A DNA stretch of 64,000 bases from Acanthosepion esculentum (GCA_964036315.1 OZ038492.1:40808353-40872352), one strand, 5' to 3'. Counted from the stretch's first letter, positions 12,629-24,490 are shown. Numbers and translations: made by a program. The notes: generated by a model from the sequence alone, not told the origin.

Positions 12629-13025
12629 GTGTATGTTTATGTATAATCTGATATATGTTTCCATGTATATTCACACATACTCACATATATATATATATAT
12701 AAAAACATGGTACTTATATGCATATATATTCACACACACACACATACACACATATATATATGTATAAATTGTGTGTATAATGGTATATCTCTTTGCATGC
12801 ATGTATATACACATTCATACATATCTCATACATATGCATTATATTCATTATATACATATGTGTATATTAGTATATAAACATATATACATAAGTATATTCT
12901 CACCCACATACACATACACATATGTACACACACACATGTATTTACATATGTATTTATATACATACATATCTATATATTCATATGTATATATTTTTATGTA
13001 TATATATATATATATATATATACAT
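12030..13025. repeat. Microsatellite cluster: (TA)n, (CT)n, (CA)n
   Basis: About 1 kb of (TA)n, (TC)n, (CA)n and compound (TA/CA/TG) repeats with short unique islands (for example 12375-12490 and 12640-12690). All long frames here are Tyr/Ile or Thr/His dipeptide artefacts. Confidence 0.95.
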
Positions 13026-13884
13026 AGATTGAAATAATATAAAAAATTATAAAAGCAAAAATTGATTGGTGTTATCTTTTCGTTGTCAGTTAATGGGCTT
13101 CAGTCCTTATTTCTACTTGGTTTTACTTTATTCTCTTCATTTTATCTGATTACATTTGATTTTATTTATTCCGTCTCAAAGAACAACATGATTCATTTCT
13201 TGTCATACTGCCTTACTGATGATTTAAATAAATAATAAGATATGGGGAAAATTCTACAATACCTTCTTGATGATTCATTATGTCATTTATCATAAATATA
13301 AGATAATTTGGGGATTCTTCTTCTATGTGCCATGTCCATTCAGGATGCTGGCGACCATGGCCCTTCACAACTTCCTGTCCTTTGTAGCTCTTAATAAATT
13401 TTATCTCTTTGTTATCTCTTCTAAACCCTGTTATGCCATTCATTTACACAAACTTGGTATATAGGTCATGCATTTTCCTCTGTCCCTTTTGCCATCAGTC
13501 TGTCCTGTGAGTATCAAATTTTCCAAGCTCTCTTTCCTCATTATGTGTCTGAGATCTTTCAGCTATCTCTTCTTGATGTTATGTATAAGTGTCCTTCTTG
13601 TTTCCATTTTCTCTAAAACTTTGTCATTGCTCGCATGTTCAGTCAATGATATTCTCAGCTTATGAATTACTATATCTTAAAAATATTGATAAATTTTCAA
13701 ATATTTCTGGTGTTTTGGATTTAATATGGCTTAAATATAGATCTGTCATTATGGCTTCATAATAATATTGGTAAACTTCTTATTTTTACATTTTCTGCTT
13801 TGAAGCCCTGAGTTTTAACTTAAACTTTTCCCACTTCCTTTACTATAAATAAGGAGTATAATAGATTATTTTCACATCGTTTCC

Positions 13885-14110
13885 AGATATGTTGAACCTG
13901 GTCAGTATGAATATGAGTGACTGCTTGTGAATGTCAGGTGCTGTAAGATTGGATGTGTGGGTGGTGTAATGGATAATGGCCTGGAATTGTTAATTGGAGA
14001 GCTTAGTTCCAATACCAGTTGTATTCATTATATTCAGTTATGCTCAAATACCCTTGGGAAAGGCATGAACCCACATATTCTCTCCACAGCTAGGTGTTAA
14101 TTATTAAGAC
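13885..14110 (+). mobile_element. SINE-1 copy with 5S-like and tRNA-like head (5' truncated)
   Basis: 13885-13950 corresponds to the 3' half of the 5S-like head seen at 59730-59850 (CCTGGTCAGTA, then GGTGCTGTAAG). GGATGTGTGGGTGGTGTAATGG begins the tRNA-like part, ending around AGTTCCAATACCAGTT (degraded B box). The body CCCTTGGGAAAGGCATGAACCC follows. Same architecture as the pair at 59.7-60.2 kb. Confidence 0.75.
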
Positions 14111-14259
14111 TAGTATCATTAAAACCATTATTATCTCAAAAAAGAAAAAAACTTTTTTCGGCATTTAGTTTCCGGCTTTAAATAACCCATAGAAGTTTAT
14201 ATGCTGCTAAATTAAAACAACCCTTCCAGATATAGATAATCTTGCCTCTTCACAGACCC

Positions 14260-15660
14260 CTTTCTCATTATTATCTGTGAATTGTCATGGAATTTTGAGA
14301 AAAATAGAATGATTGCCCATTAATTTCTCCATGTTTCTGAAATTAGTCATCCTTCTTCTACCTTGGATGCCATGTAAGATTAAAGAGACTCATCTATTTA
14401 ACTTACAGGAGAGACATATTCTTACCTTTTCCAAGGGCATTTATGCAAAAGTGAAGGCAGCTGACTAGTTAGGAATTTGCAGGTTGTCATTCATACCAAA
14501 TGTTATAAATTAAATTTAATGCCACTAAGGAAGCTTTGTTCTAAAGAGGAGTTGATCTGTGGTGTCTTCAATATGTATTGGACTACAATACCAAAATAGA
14601 TTTTGTATTAGTGTCACCCCAGAAGATCCCAGAAGCCAAGTGGCTTGACCTGGAAGGTCAACTCTTTAGTCATTAGCTGCAGATTCACAACTCACAGCAT
14701 ATCAGTGACCGCTCTGGATTTGTAAATAGATGGTCAACCAGCTGCACTTAGGATGTGCATATGTGGGACAAATAAATGACAAGATATATAAGCAGCCTAC
14801 TAGAAAGAGAAGGGATAGCATCTCTTATTCTTGCAAGAAGGAGAAAAATTCACATTTGTCAGTGGTAGGTTAGGTTCAAGCTGTGAAAATCTGGACTAGT
14901 GGAACTAAGCAGTGTAGCTCGTCTGAAAATTTGCCATAGAAATAATGATAGGCTTGTGGTATTTTGTATGTGGGAAAGAAGGTGTAGAGTTGAAATTAAT
15001 ACATTGCCTCCAACGTTACATAAAATGCTTCTGAACACAGTCATAGCTCCAGCACAAATATGCTATGCTTTTTCCAAAGTCTAACTAAAACATTATCCTG
15101 AAAACTCAAGTCATGTTCTTAAATAACCTTGTCAGATCAAGACTTTCATATGGATGTTCAGAACTTGTTCAGAAATACTTAAACTGTCAGCTACATACAA
15201 TCACTTTCTAAGATCATTCATTAAAAATGGCTTTGTGCCAGTGAAACCTGTGGGTTTTGGCAAAGACCATACTTCTTTGAACATTGAGGACTGGCGCTAC
15301 ACACAATCACAAACAGAGAACTGTACCAAATAATAGAAACCATATTACTTGAGGATTATGAACAGCAGCAATAACTAAAATGGATAGCACATCTAACTTG
15401 AAGAGAAAAAAATAACATAATCATGATGTTAACATTCAATACTACTTCAAATAAAAGGTTAGGAAGGAAACCCCTGAAAATATTGGGCAGAGCGATAACA
15501 GCTACTGGATTTGAGAAACTATTTTTCTGAAAAATATTTCTAAGAGAAAGATTTTTAGAAATTTCAATCTATAGCAGTAATGGTTGCTTGGTCAATGAAT
15601 GCTGAATGTTTCCTCATAAGGAAACAGCTAATATTACTGTTAAATAACTGTACTTTTATG
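14260..15660 (+). repeat. Diverged repeated block, copy 2
   Basis: Second copy of the block at 5100-6170, same orientation, both in introns of the gene. It holds the same landmark series and ends with the degraded palindrome near 15610-15635. Just after it (15675-15700) GCCAACCAAATTCC weakly recalls the start of exon 2 (GTCAACCAAACTCA); this may be chance. Confidence 0.7.
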
Positions 15661-15936
15661 TATATATAAATTTGCAATTGCCAACCAAATTCCACCATGG
15701 TGAAGTGAGGAAGATGTTAAAATATTAAAAGAACTTGTGGAACTGATACCAAGTTAAAATTTAATAAGAGAAAATAAATCAATAAATAAATAAATTACAA
15801 CATTTATAATGAAACTAGCACCGTATATTCAATCTACTCAGTTTTGCCATGCTGGTAGTATAGTCATTCAATGAGGCAGCATAGGAGAAGGAAACTCTGA
15901 TAGAAAACCTACTCCCATTAGGCCATGATACTTAAA

Positions 15937-16028
15937 GAGAAAGATTTTATAAATTTCAAGCAATAGTAGTACTGGCTGTTCCGAGAAAGATTTTATAAAT
16001 TTCAAGCAATAGTAGTACTGGCTGTTCC
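15937..16028. repeat. 46-bp tandem duplication (2 exact copies)
   Basis: A unit starting GAGAAAGATTTTATAAATTT and ending GGCTGTTCC occurs at 15937-15982 and 15983-16028 without a difference, so it is recent. Confidence 0.95.
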
Positions 16029-16452
16029 ATGAAAATTGAACAAAGTGAACTAGGCTGGAATGTGAATTAAATCCACCAATTGCAGTTTCAGTGTTGAAAA
16101 TCGTTACACTATTAGCACATCCACAATTAATGAGTTTTGAAAAACGAAAGAGCAGACCTTTACTCTTTTATATTTATTAACTTGATTCAAACTATCAAAT
16201 CCTTATTCAGTCTGCTAGTAAGAAACCTGGAATGCCATAATTACAGACACCCCTACCTCCCCGCTCTTTGACCTTTTAGTGCCTGACAAACCAAACTGAT
16301 TTTGTCAATCGTCAAGTTTTACTGAAATTTGATTAAACTTTTCCATTAAAATCCAATCAGTTAAAATTTGTGCAAAAAGAATTTGATTGATTCTAATTAA
16401 GTTTCTTAATTTTTTAATTCTTATTGATTAAACTGATCTTCATCTGTTTCAG

Positions 16453-16535
16453 TTATCGGTTCACACGCATTGCGGTACACGAACAGTACCTGGCAGTGGA
16501 TGGACGATATTATGATATTCTCTTCATTGGAACAA
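16453..16535 (+). CDS. Sema1a: Semaphorin exon 3 (sema domain)
   Basis: The acceptor is CATCTGTTTCAG (AG at 16451-16452) and the donor GTATGT starts at 16536. One base completes the split codon from exon 2, 27 codons follow and one base is left. The peptide is YRFTRIAVHEQYLAVDGRYY then DILFIGT. The YRFT(R/K)IAV strand and the YD(I/V)LF(I/V)GT strand are diagnostic sema-domain motifs near the last propeller blades. The short loop AVDGRYY is also typical. Confidence 0.97.
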
Positions 16536-17740
16536 GTATGTATTGATTATCTCATCCATTTTGGCTCTCTGCTACCATCTTGAATGAACAAAACAAAGAA
16601 TCAACTAATTGAAATTTATTTAACTTATAACTGTTGTATTAAAAAAAAAATTGAAATAAATTATTTTCTCTGCTTTTAATATTGACAACATTTATATCTA
16701 CAACTTGTGAAACAAAATTTAACAAATCAATTCCATCAAAAACAACAAAATTTAACAAATAAATTATATCGAAAGATGATTTTAAAACAATCATTTCCCC
16801 CCCAAGCAAAGCGATAAAGCTACTAAGATGCAAGGGGTTAGTGAGTATGAAAGAAGAAAAACTATTAACAAGAAGAACAAAGAAGAACACTATTAAGGAA
16901 AGAGAACAATAAAAGAACAGGAATTTAGAAGGCAGAAAATAACAATTTGCATTGCATTTACAATTTTGAAGATCAAAGTTGATTCCACAAGCAAGAAGTG
17001 TGAGAAGAAACTGTTAGGATAGAACTCGAGCAATTTAATCTGAAAAGTGATGATATTTTGCTACCAATTTGCATGTAAATTTGTAAAATTGATGTACCAA
17101 AGAGAAAAGCTTGTCAGAACAATTGCAATGAAAAAATTTATAGAAAGAGTACAAGAAATGTAAGTTTTGTAACGATGTATCTCTACAGCAGTGGAAGTGT
17201 TAACAACAATGTAGTCTAAATAAATGTTGATTGAGTTCCCTGAAAATTACTCCTCTTTGGTTTCTCATAAATTTATTTCAGGATTCCTTTGACTTTTCAA
17301 AATAATCTGCAAAATCCTCTTCTGGGATTGCCATCAATTGTATCATCACCTATTCAATCTTATCTGCAGTGATTCAATAGTGATTTTAGGTTTAAGAAAA
17401 GCCAGACAGGAAGCAAAATCTGGACTGAGGAGTCTGCCTGTATTCAATGATGTGATATTTAACAAAAAAAGTCTTTAAATATAAAGAATATACACATGCA
17501 GCCATTGTGGCTGCAACATTCACACTGTACACAAGCTCATTGCCTACTGAGTAACCCTACAGAAGTGTGCCTGTTAAAATTTACAGTAAGGTCCCCTTTG
17601 ATTGGTTACCAAGTTATATCAAGGCCACACAACCGGTTCTCAGTACATTTAAAACGGTTAGACTTATTCTTGACAGATATTGGAAATACAATTATTTTAT
17701 AATATTTTTAAGAAACTACTCTTTTTGTATCTATTTTCAG
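16536..17740 (+). other. Intron 3 (1,205 bp, GT-AG) with LINE 3' remnant
   Basis: About 16785-17210 holds a minus-strand LINE 3' end related to 35620-35970 (AAGCTACTAAGATGCAAGGGG versus AAGCCACTAAGATGCAAGGGG, then shared AGAACACTATTAAGGAAAGAG). The remaining 500 bases show nothing recognisable. Confidence 0.75.
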
Positions 17741-17951
17741 ATGAGGGCCATGTTCTCAAAGTCGTAAATATTGAACAGAATGGAAAAATGCGAAGCATTG
17801 TTATTGAAGAACTGCTGGTTTTCAAAGATAAGAGCACAATTGTAGGCCTTCAAGTCTACCATAAATTTGGGTTGGAGAAACTCATTGTTGTCTCCAGTGA
17901 AGATGTTGTGTCAATTCCTCTTCATCGATGCCACTTAAAAGTAACCTGCAG
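17741..17951 (+). CDS. Sema1a: Semaphorin exon 4 (last sema strands and start of PSI)
   Basis: The acceptor is TCTATTTTCAG (AG at 17739-17740). Two bases complete the codon opened by exon 3, 69 codons follow, and two bases (AG) remain. The peptide starts NEGHVLKVVNIEQNGK; later come IVIEELLVFKDKSTIVGLQV, KLIVVSSEDVVSIPLHRC and HLKVTC. Sema hallmarks are the G.V.KVV strand, the (V/I)IEE.(K/L)V(L/F) strand and the closing V..(I/L)PLHRC. The PSI domain then begins with C-x5-C. The frame continues only if the exon ends at CAG|GCAAGT, that is a GC donor. The similarity to VVAI.LHRC supports a Sema1-like class. Confidence 0.97.
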
Positions 17952-18821
17952 GCAAGTCCATAATCTTTTCTTAAACATTATCCGATATTTTGTGTGGAAT
18001 CATTATCATAATTGCATGAATTTTTAAGTTGAATCTTATGAGCATTCTTGGTTTAATTACTAATCAGCAGAAGTAAAAGTTATAAAACCAATAAGGATAT
18101 ACATATCTAACAAGAAAACTTATAAGATTACTCCTTTTTCCTTATTTCTCTTGGGCAATCTCTATATATGCATTGTAAAATCAATAGACAAGAACATCTA
18201 ATATATATATATATATATAGCAATGCCTACATTCACAGCCACTCTTGGAATAAGTTAAGATGTCATTATTTCATCCTTATTATTTTCATAAATTCTTATA
18301 ACAGACCAAATAATTCAACAAGACTTTTTGTTAATAACATCAATTCTTTTGTTATTTTTGTTTTCATAATCATTCTTTTTGTTGAGCCATTCATCAGTTT
18401 TTCACAAGTGCATTATTCATAGAATCATGTGCATCTATTTGAAGAGTACAGAATAATAATATTTTTTTCTATGAATTTTCACAAATTGACTTTTTGTTAA
18501 AATTTCAGCCATTGTTCTTATACTTGATTGGGCATTTAGTTTGTATACTTTTACTTAATCATTGGTCAAATGCAATTTGCATTAAGCAGTAAATAGATTG
18601 CTCTATGATTGGCTTAAAAATATGATCATATTTCAAATGGTCCAATCAGAATGGTTATTATTATGAATGCCATTAACAACCATAAAGTTACATGCTTTTA
18701 AAATACAGTTACATTGTGAGACATAAGATGGACAACAAAACAAGTGTAAACCTTGGTGGCAAAATAATTATCATTTTGCATTTAAATTTAATCATTTTTT
18801 TTATTTTTGTTCCCTTTGCAG
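17952..18821 (+). other. Intron 4 (870 bp), GC-AG type
   Basis: The 5' site reads CAG|GCAAGT, otherwise a perfect donor consensus with GC for GT. The acceptor is CCCTTTGCAG. The exon joint gives TGC-AGA-GAA-TGC (C-R-E-C), exactly the PSI motif. Nearby GT candidates would put exon 5 in a wrong frame. Internally a short (TA)n lies at 18200-18219; the rest shows nothing. Confidence 0.92.
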
Positions 18822-18896
18822 AGAATGCGTGGCACTCCAAGATCCTTACTGTTCGTGGCTCGATGGAAAATGCTCAGCCTTTTCAAGTCGTGGAGA
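18822..18896 (+). CDS. Sema1a: Semaphorin exon 5 (PSI domain core)
   Basis: One base completes the Arg codon from exon 4, 24 codons follow and GA remains; the donor is GTAGGT at 18897. The peptide is ECVALQDPYCSWLDGKC then SAFSSRG. C..C.....DPYC.W.....C is the classic plexin-semaphorin-integrin (PSI) cysteine pattern. The PSI domain packs under the sema propeller and helps orient it. ALQDPYC.W is the semaphorin version. No Ig-domain sequence follows, which speaks against classes 2, 3, 4 and 7 and for class 1 or a similar transmembrane class. Confidence 0.97.
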
Positions 18897-19301
18897 GTAG
18901 GTCTTGCTTTTTTATTTGTACCTTTTGATAGATTTCAACTTAAAGCTGGCACTTAAAGTTGAGAATTTCTTCTTTTTTTTTTTTTAATATATTTATTATT
19001 GCTATGATCAGGAACATATTAAACTGGGTTAATTGACTCAATCACGACATCTAATTGCAAAGCAAAGTATTATGAAAATGATTATAATAGTAGTGGCAGC
19101 AGTTATTGTGATTGTGGAGTAATTAGCCATGGTTAAGTATAATTGGCAAAATTCTCAACAAATGCAATTGACAAAGTTCTTAATAAACAATAAGGAAAGG
19201 AAGAAAATGTACAGGGCAAAACAATACTAAGCATGCAATATACACACAAGTCATCTATCTATCTATCTATCACTATATATATATATGTATATATATATAT
19301 A

Positions 19302-19354
<53 letters not shown>

Positions 19355-19419
19355 TTGTATTTTCTCATATACTATATATCTTACCATTTTAAAGTATAAT
19401 CATTTTTTGGTCTCTCCAG
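18897..19419 (+). other. Intron 5 (523 bp, GT-AG)
   Basis: Contains a TATC/(TA)n tract at about 19252-19350; otherwise nothing notable. A second AG nine bases inside exon 6 (TTCCAG at 19423-19428) could give a protein three residues shorter. Confidence 0.9.
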
Positions 19420-19484
19420 AATTTCCAGAATCCAAAATATCCGTGTTGGTATCCATGCTATGTGTGAAGAAGAGGAGATGAATG
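19420..19484 (+). CDS. Sema1a: Semaphorin exon 6 (end of PSI, start of stalk)
   Basis: The acceptor is GGTCTCTCCAG (AG at 19418-19419) and the strong donor GTAAGT starts at 19485. The A completes GAA, then 21 codons ISRIQNIRVGIHAMC and EEEEMN, and one base (G) is left, phase 1. The Cys in HAMC fits the last PSI cysteine; the GxHA.C pattern recalls the GQHAAC segment of insect Sema1a. The acidic EEEE run starts the membrane-proximal stalk. A 27-aa-plus reading in another frame stops early and is not used. This exon is the branch point for two possible 3' continuations at 27646 and 58258. Confidence 0.9.
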
Positions 19485-20202
19485 GTAAGTATTTCTTTTG
19501 TGAACAATTTGATTTGCATTTTTTCTTAAATTTTTTTGAATTCCTTCTTTTCCTTCCCATTCTTGTTCTGTCAAAAATTACCTGAGATCCGATTTTTTAT
19601 TACCCCTCCATGTCATAGTAATTTCCCCTGTTGAAAAAAAAAATCCCTTTTAAATAAACCTATAATCATTTCCTCTCAGTCCTTTATCTTCCTCTAAGTA
19701 CCAGCTTCATAATCTAAATATGCATTTCTTTTATTAAAAAAAACTATAACATAAAAAAATGAGAGTGATAATATTCTTTGAAAAATATATTCTGATAAAA
19801 CTTGAAATCAGAAGACAAAATAGAAAATAAATACTTAACACCTGTCCCTGTCTTTTGGCCACATTCGTTTACAACTTTATTTTATTTCTTTCCAAATCAT
19901 TTTGAAAGAAATTATTTCCAAAAATAAAAATGTGATATCAATTATTCAGCTGAAATGTTACTAAAAATTGCTGTTCAATATTGCTATTTTTTATTACTGA
20001 AAAATTTCATGGCATCATATCTTTTCTATAATATCTACAATGATTATTATGAAATTTAATATCCATAAGAAATACATATATTAAAAAATATAACTTATTA
20101 AAAATGACCTAAATCATATATATATAAAAACTGCACAGATAAAATAAATGAATTAAATATGTATATATATTTATTTTATATATCTTTCATATATATATAT
20201 AT

Positions 20203-20540
20203 CCAGTTGAATCCATTACATTCACTTATGTGCTAATACTCTTGGGAAAAGTGTGAATCCTCTTTTTCTCCCTCCAACTATGGGTAAATAGCAGGACAGA
20301 CTGGGTTCTATAGCCTTGGATGGCAACTGGTCTAGGAGAAGGACAACTGTGAATTCAAAACCTGTGGAGGGTCGTTTGGGGACCTCGTGGCATTCGCTGC
20401 ACCAGGTCCCTGTATTTGTCCCTCCAAAAAGTGTCGATGGCCCTACACAAAGCCTTCACCACTATAATCTAATCTCATGTGTCGGTGTTGGGCTTTCAGT
20501 TTCTAGGAACTGATCTGCCTGATCCTCATTCGACGGGAGA
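20203..20540 (+). mobile_element. SINE-1 copy with long tail
   Basis: Body CTCTTGGGAAAAGTGTGAATCC, then CAACTATGGGTAAATAGCAGG, GGGTTCTATAGCCTTGG and CTGGTCTAGGAGAAGGACAA, followed by a GC-richer tail (20365-20535) reaching CTGATCCTCATTCGACGGG. The tRNA-like head is mostly missing. The 65-codon frame across the tail is a repeat-derived artefact. Confidence 0.8.
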
Positions 20541-20690
20541 GTCGATCATATATATATATTTCACCTGAAGATTGCTTCTTGCATGAAACTTTGTGTTGTG
20601 ATATGTGGAGGCATAATAAATCATTTTATATATATATATAATATGTATGTATGTATGTATGTATGAATATATATATATATATATATAAGT
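20540..20690. repeat. (TA)n and (TATG)n microsatellites
   Basis: (TA)n at 20549-20560, 20630-20642 and 20668-20688 with TATG repeats at 20643-20665. Confidence 0.9.
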
Positions 20691-21149
20691 TTTTGTAATT
20701 AAAAATTTATATAAACATTCATTATCTGTTGTATTAAACAAATGATTTCTGCTTAAACATCCTCCCCAACTGCATTGTATACACCTACACACATGCACAC
20801 AACAAAAATAAAAGATGTGCACTGTTTATGAAGCTGGCTACTATATTGTTTGTGTGTTCACTTTTAGATGCTTTCTAAACAAAAGATTCTTTTTGCGTAT
20901 TTCATTTACTCAGTGTTTCCATGTTTGTTTATTTTTTAAATTCAATATTTGATTAGTATATAAGTTTGTAATGGAGTCTTGTATATGTTGAATGAGTTCA
21001 AAAATCATTTGATAGGAAAGATGTATCTTTTCCAATTTGTGCTAATCATAAGAAAAGCATTTTAATGTGTGTCAAAAACTCTCTTCATTTTAGCTGCTAA
21101 ATGTGCAGACAAATTTGCAAAGTTTCTCTTTCATTTGAAGAGCTATCTT

Positions 21150-21158
21150 ACACACTAA

Positions 21159-21232
<74 letters not shown>
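21150..21232. repeat. (TATC)n then (TA)n
   Basis: TCTA repeats run into about 45 bases of (TA)n that end exactly at the left terminus of the mariner remnant. Confidence 0.95.
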
Positions 21233-21236
<4 letters not shown>

Positions 21237-22232
21237 GCGATGGATAAATTGTCATCTAAATTATGCCAAAATGAAAATAATACTGACACATCATTTTGAC
21301 AGACATATCTACCAAATTTACGCAAAATATCCTGAATACTAAAGAGTAAATTTATTCAATAAAATCGCCATTGGCTTCAACCACTTCAGAATCTGTTACA
21401 CTTTTTCTGAATGGTCTCATTTTCTATGTTGATGAATGCTGCCATAATCCTTGCCTTCAGTTCATCTTTGGTATTACAAGGAGTTTTGTTGGTCACTCAC
21501 TCAGCTGTGTCCCATGCATAATAACCAAAGTGGGGTTGCAGTCTTGGGAGTTAGGTGGGCATATGTAATGGATGATGTCATTGCAGAAATTGTCTGACAG
21601 CCATGACTGGGTCCTCCTGTTTGTGTGGCATGGTGTTGTGTTCTGTTGCCAGACATAGGGTCTTCCAGCAGCTACCATCTTGACACGGGGCAGCACTATC
21701 TCTTCAAGGCCCTGTGGGAAGATGACTGGAGGCATAACATCATCATCACTTGTGATCACTTCAAGCACCATAATGTTGACTAGATAATTGGTTTCCACCA
21801 CTCTCGATAAATCTTTTGGGTACACAGCAAGTCAACAGTTGTTCTGTGTGTACACCATCTTATCCTGGCGGAATTTTTTCTTGTTTGAGAGCATGTTTCG
21901 TTGGAGGAAAGGCTTGAGTTGGTTCAAAAGCTTTATAGCGCCATCTTTCCTCTTATCCTTCATGGCTTGGGATAACTCTTTCAGAATCCTCTGCACTGTT
22001 ACCGGATTGACACTGAAACACTCTGTAATGTTTGTATTGGAGTTTCTGGCATGAATGCCAAGCAGTACAGCATGCTATATTCAATTTTCTGTCAGAGTGA
22101 ATTGCGTCATGGTGCTCTTTTTCTCACAGACGGCACCCAACTGACCCTATGCAGTCCACAAATTCAAAGATAATGTGCATGTGTGAAATTAAAAATATAA
22201 AATCCTAACATTCTACTCATTGCTCCCTGTAT
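21232..22232 (-). mobile_element. Tc1/mariner-type transposon remnant, copy 1
   Basis: The left end GGGTGCGATGGATAAATTGT is shared with 30619 and 31301. The right end (TGCTCCCTGTA) is a degraded inverted terminal repeat. Both ends abut TA, the target used by this superfamily. On the minus strand, 21493-21825 encodes a transposase C-terminal half: YVWQQNTTPCHTNRRTQSWL, then CPPNSQDCNP and a broken LVIMHG region. Known mariner-like proteins have WQQDxxPCHT...WL and PPNSPDxNP(L)DYY(V)W here. Upstream, the N-terminal half is recognisable but interrupted by stops. Inactive. Confidence 0.88.
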
Positions 22233-22255
22233 ATAAAAACTAGTGAACAGTAAGT

Positions 22256-22257
<2 letters not shown>

Positions 22258-22320
<63 letters not shown>

Positions 22321-22413
22321 TTAAGCATTATTTAGTAGAAGGTGGCTATCATATACCACCCATTGAAATGAGATCTGGCTCAAAATGAAAGCGAAACATA
22401 GCAACCAACAGTA

Positions 22414-22499
<86 letters not shown>

Positions 22500-22500
22500 G
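22258..22500. repeat. (TA)n and (CA)n microsatellites
   Basis: (TA)n at about 22266-22318 and an uninterrupted (CA)n of about 80 bases at 22419-22498. Confidence 0.97.
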
Positions 22501-22959
22501 TAAGTTGTTATGTATAAATTAAGTCACTTCCAAATAATACTAGATAGTTTATGTTAATCGAATAAATGATTCGTTTTAGACATCATGCTAATTAAATAAT
22601 CAGTGCTATTATTAATTCATTTTAATTTGTTGCATTTTAATAGGTAATTATCATTTCTCATTGGTAAATGATTTATTCTGGGTTTGAATTTTAACTTGCA
22701 AAATTTCTCTAAAAATAAAAGAGCATTCTGGTAAATGATTACAGATCATCTTTTCCCTAAATAACAGAAAAAGTGAATGTGAAAATTCTGTCTAAGCTCA
22801 GAAATGTTCACCCATAACTACAATCATCTCTATAATAAAATCTTTGATAATTTAGTATTAACTGTCAGTTGGTTTAAGAATCAAACTGGTTGTCATTCAG
22901 AGTGTTGCCCTCATCTATGCTATTTTTATATTCACAATTTTTGAACCCTTGGATTTCTT

Positions 22960-23540
22960 GATCTTCTGAAGTTGCTTGCTGCAATTGCCATTGTGATGCT
23001 GCTTCTAATTGTTACACCTGATCGGGAGAGAAAAAGTAGGGCCATCACAGATATAAAAATATCATGATTCAAGGTGCTGAGAAATGGAAAGATTTTGTTA
23101 AGAACAAAGAAAAGAATGCTGGATTGCTGTGTCATATCTCTTCTCTTATATGGCAGTGAATGTTTGACAATTTCCCAAAGAATGGGGAAAAAACTTGAGG
23201 TAGCAAAAATGCACTTTTGCAGAAGGATACCGAACATTCTATGGATGGAACAAATAAGCAACAAGGAAGTCTTAACAAAATGGCAACAAAAAATATATAC
23301 TCCAAATCAGGAAGAAATAGCTGAAATTCCTTTAATGAGGAAGAAGGGCATGGAAAACTTATACCTCATCAGGTATATTGAGGGCAAAAGAGATAGAGGA
23401 AGGCAGTGAGCCACTAACCTAATGGGATTTGGTGAAGGGGTGGTAGAGTCCTTAGCAAAGAGCCACATGAGATAGAATGTTGTGGAGAGCCATGATCACA
23501 TATGTTCTGAAGATATGCTGCACATATAAGAAGTAATAGA
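22960..23540 (+). mobile_element. LINE fragment, C-terminal part of reverse transcriptase
   Basis: In one frame from 23074 the protein reads KVLRNGK-like sequence, then CCVISLLLYGSECLTIS, KKLEVAKMHFCRRI and, near the end, YIEGKRDRGRQ. LLYG(C/S)E.W...., LE..(E/K)M.F.RR..(R/N)I and G.R.RGRQ are typical of the thumb and C-terminal region of RTE/CR1-like LINE RTs. The upstream part (REKK..SRAI) is in a different frame and contains a stop. No active element. Confidence 0.88.
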
Positions 23541-23899
23541 AATCAAACTAACAGATTGCTAAAAGTATTGTTTCTTCAAAAATGACATCTTTAAATGAAT
23601 AACCATATTATTCTGTTGTGCATAGTATGTGTCATATTAATTAATACTTTGGGTTTACTTGGACTTTTTCATACCTGACCCAAAGATTGAATTCATACTC
23701 ATCAGGAAAAAAGCAAGGATTAGCCAACGCTTATATCCACTATGCCATTACACAATATTCAGTAACGTAGCCTGAGCACATCAAGTTCATTGTGGTATTT
23801 TCAAAATCTTATCTCAGTGTTATAAGTTAATAATTTAAAAAAAAAAAAATGATGTTCATCCTGTACAAGGCTCATCAGCCACTCAAGCTAGATGCTTAC

Positions 23900-24330
23900 A
23901 AATTAAGAGACACTACCCCAAGCAAGTTGAAAATGTCATCAAGATATAAGGAGCTACCGAAAGTGAAAGAGCAGGAAAAGAGTTTAAAGGGAGTGGGAAA
24001 CCCAGTCGTAAGCAGGAAACAAGGGATAAACCTCTACTCCTGTTCAAAAGACTGGGTAGGAGTGTGAACTGGATGTTAAGCAAACCTATTTAGTCTGATG
24101 GAGGATAAAAATGTAAATAAATAATAAATAAAAGTTCAGAGTTTAAGGCACAGATATTAGAAGTATAGATTTGAAGTAGACTTTAGAAGGAATGAGAATC
24201 ACAGTCCTAAACAGAAAACAAGGGATAAACCTCTACTCCTGTTCAAATATCTGAGGAAGACTGTGTACTGGATGATAGGCAGACCTATTTACTCATGCCG
24301 AGGAAAGAAACTATAAGTAAATAGTAAATA
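23900..24330 (+). repeat. Dispersed repeat 3, two tandem copies
   Basis: GGGATAAACCTCTACTCCTG and surroundings occur at about 24023 and 24221, each followed by GACCTATTTA-like sequence and A-rich AAATAAATAATAAATAAAAG. Same family as 3440-3700 and 41835-42060. Confidence 0.8.
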
Positions 24331-24490
24331 AAAGAGCAGAACATCTCGCTTGGTCATGTGACTTACATCAGAATTTCATAGTTTTGACCCAGAAAATGTA
24401 TATCAAAAGTTTGGTTGGTTGGTTGTTTGGGGTTTTATGGCATATCAACCACTATGGGTTATTTAATGCCAGATCCAGTATTTACTAAAT

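Larger units (their letters stand above)
6357..16452 (+). other. Intron 2 (10,096 bp, GT-AG)
   Basis: Holds tetranucleotide tracts (7955-8625, 9180-9450), SINE pieces (10010-10410), a weak inverted repeat (11020-11285), a microsatellite cluster (12030-13025), a SINE-1 copy (13885-14110), the second copy of the duplicated block (14260-15660) and a 46-bp tandem pair. In 6400-7940, 8650-9170 and 9460-10000 I see nothing but AT-rich sequence. About 13300-13400 carries a short dispersed-repeat-like segment around GGCGACCATGGCCCTTCACA that I cannot classify. Confidence 0.85.

Noticed and set aside
20316..20513. 65-codon frame in a GC-richer segment
   Set aside because: Falls inside the tail of a SINE-1 copy.
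22932..23264. Minus-strand 110-codon frame
   Set aside because: Antisense of the LINE RT fragment read on the plus strand.
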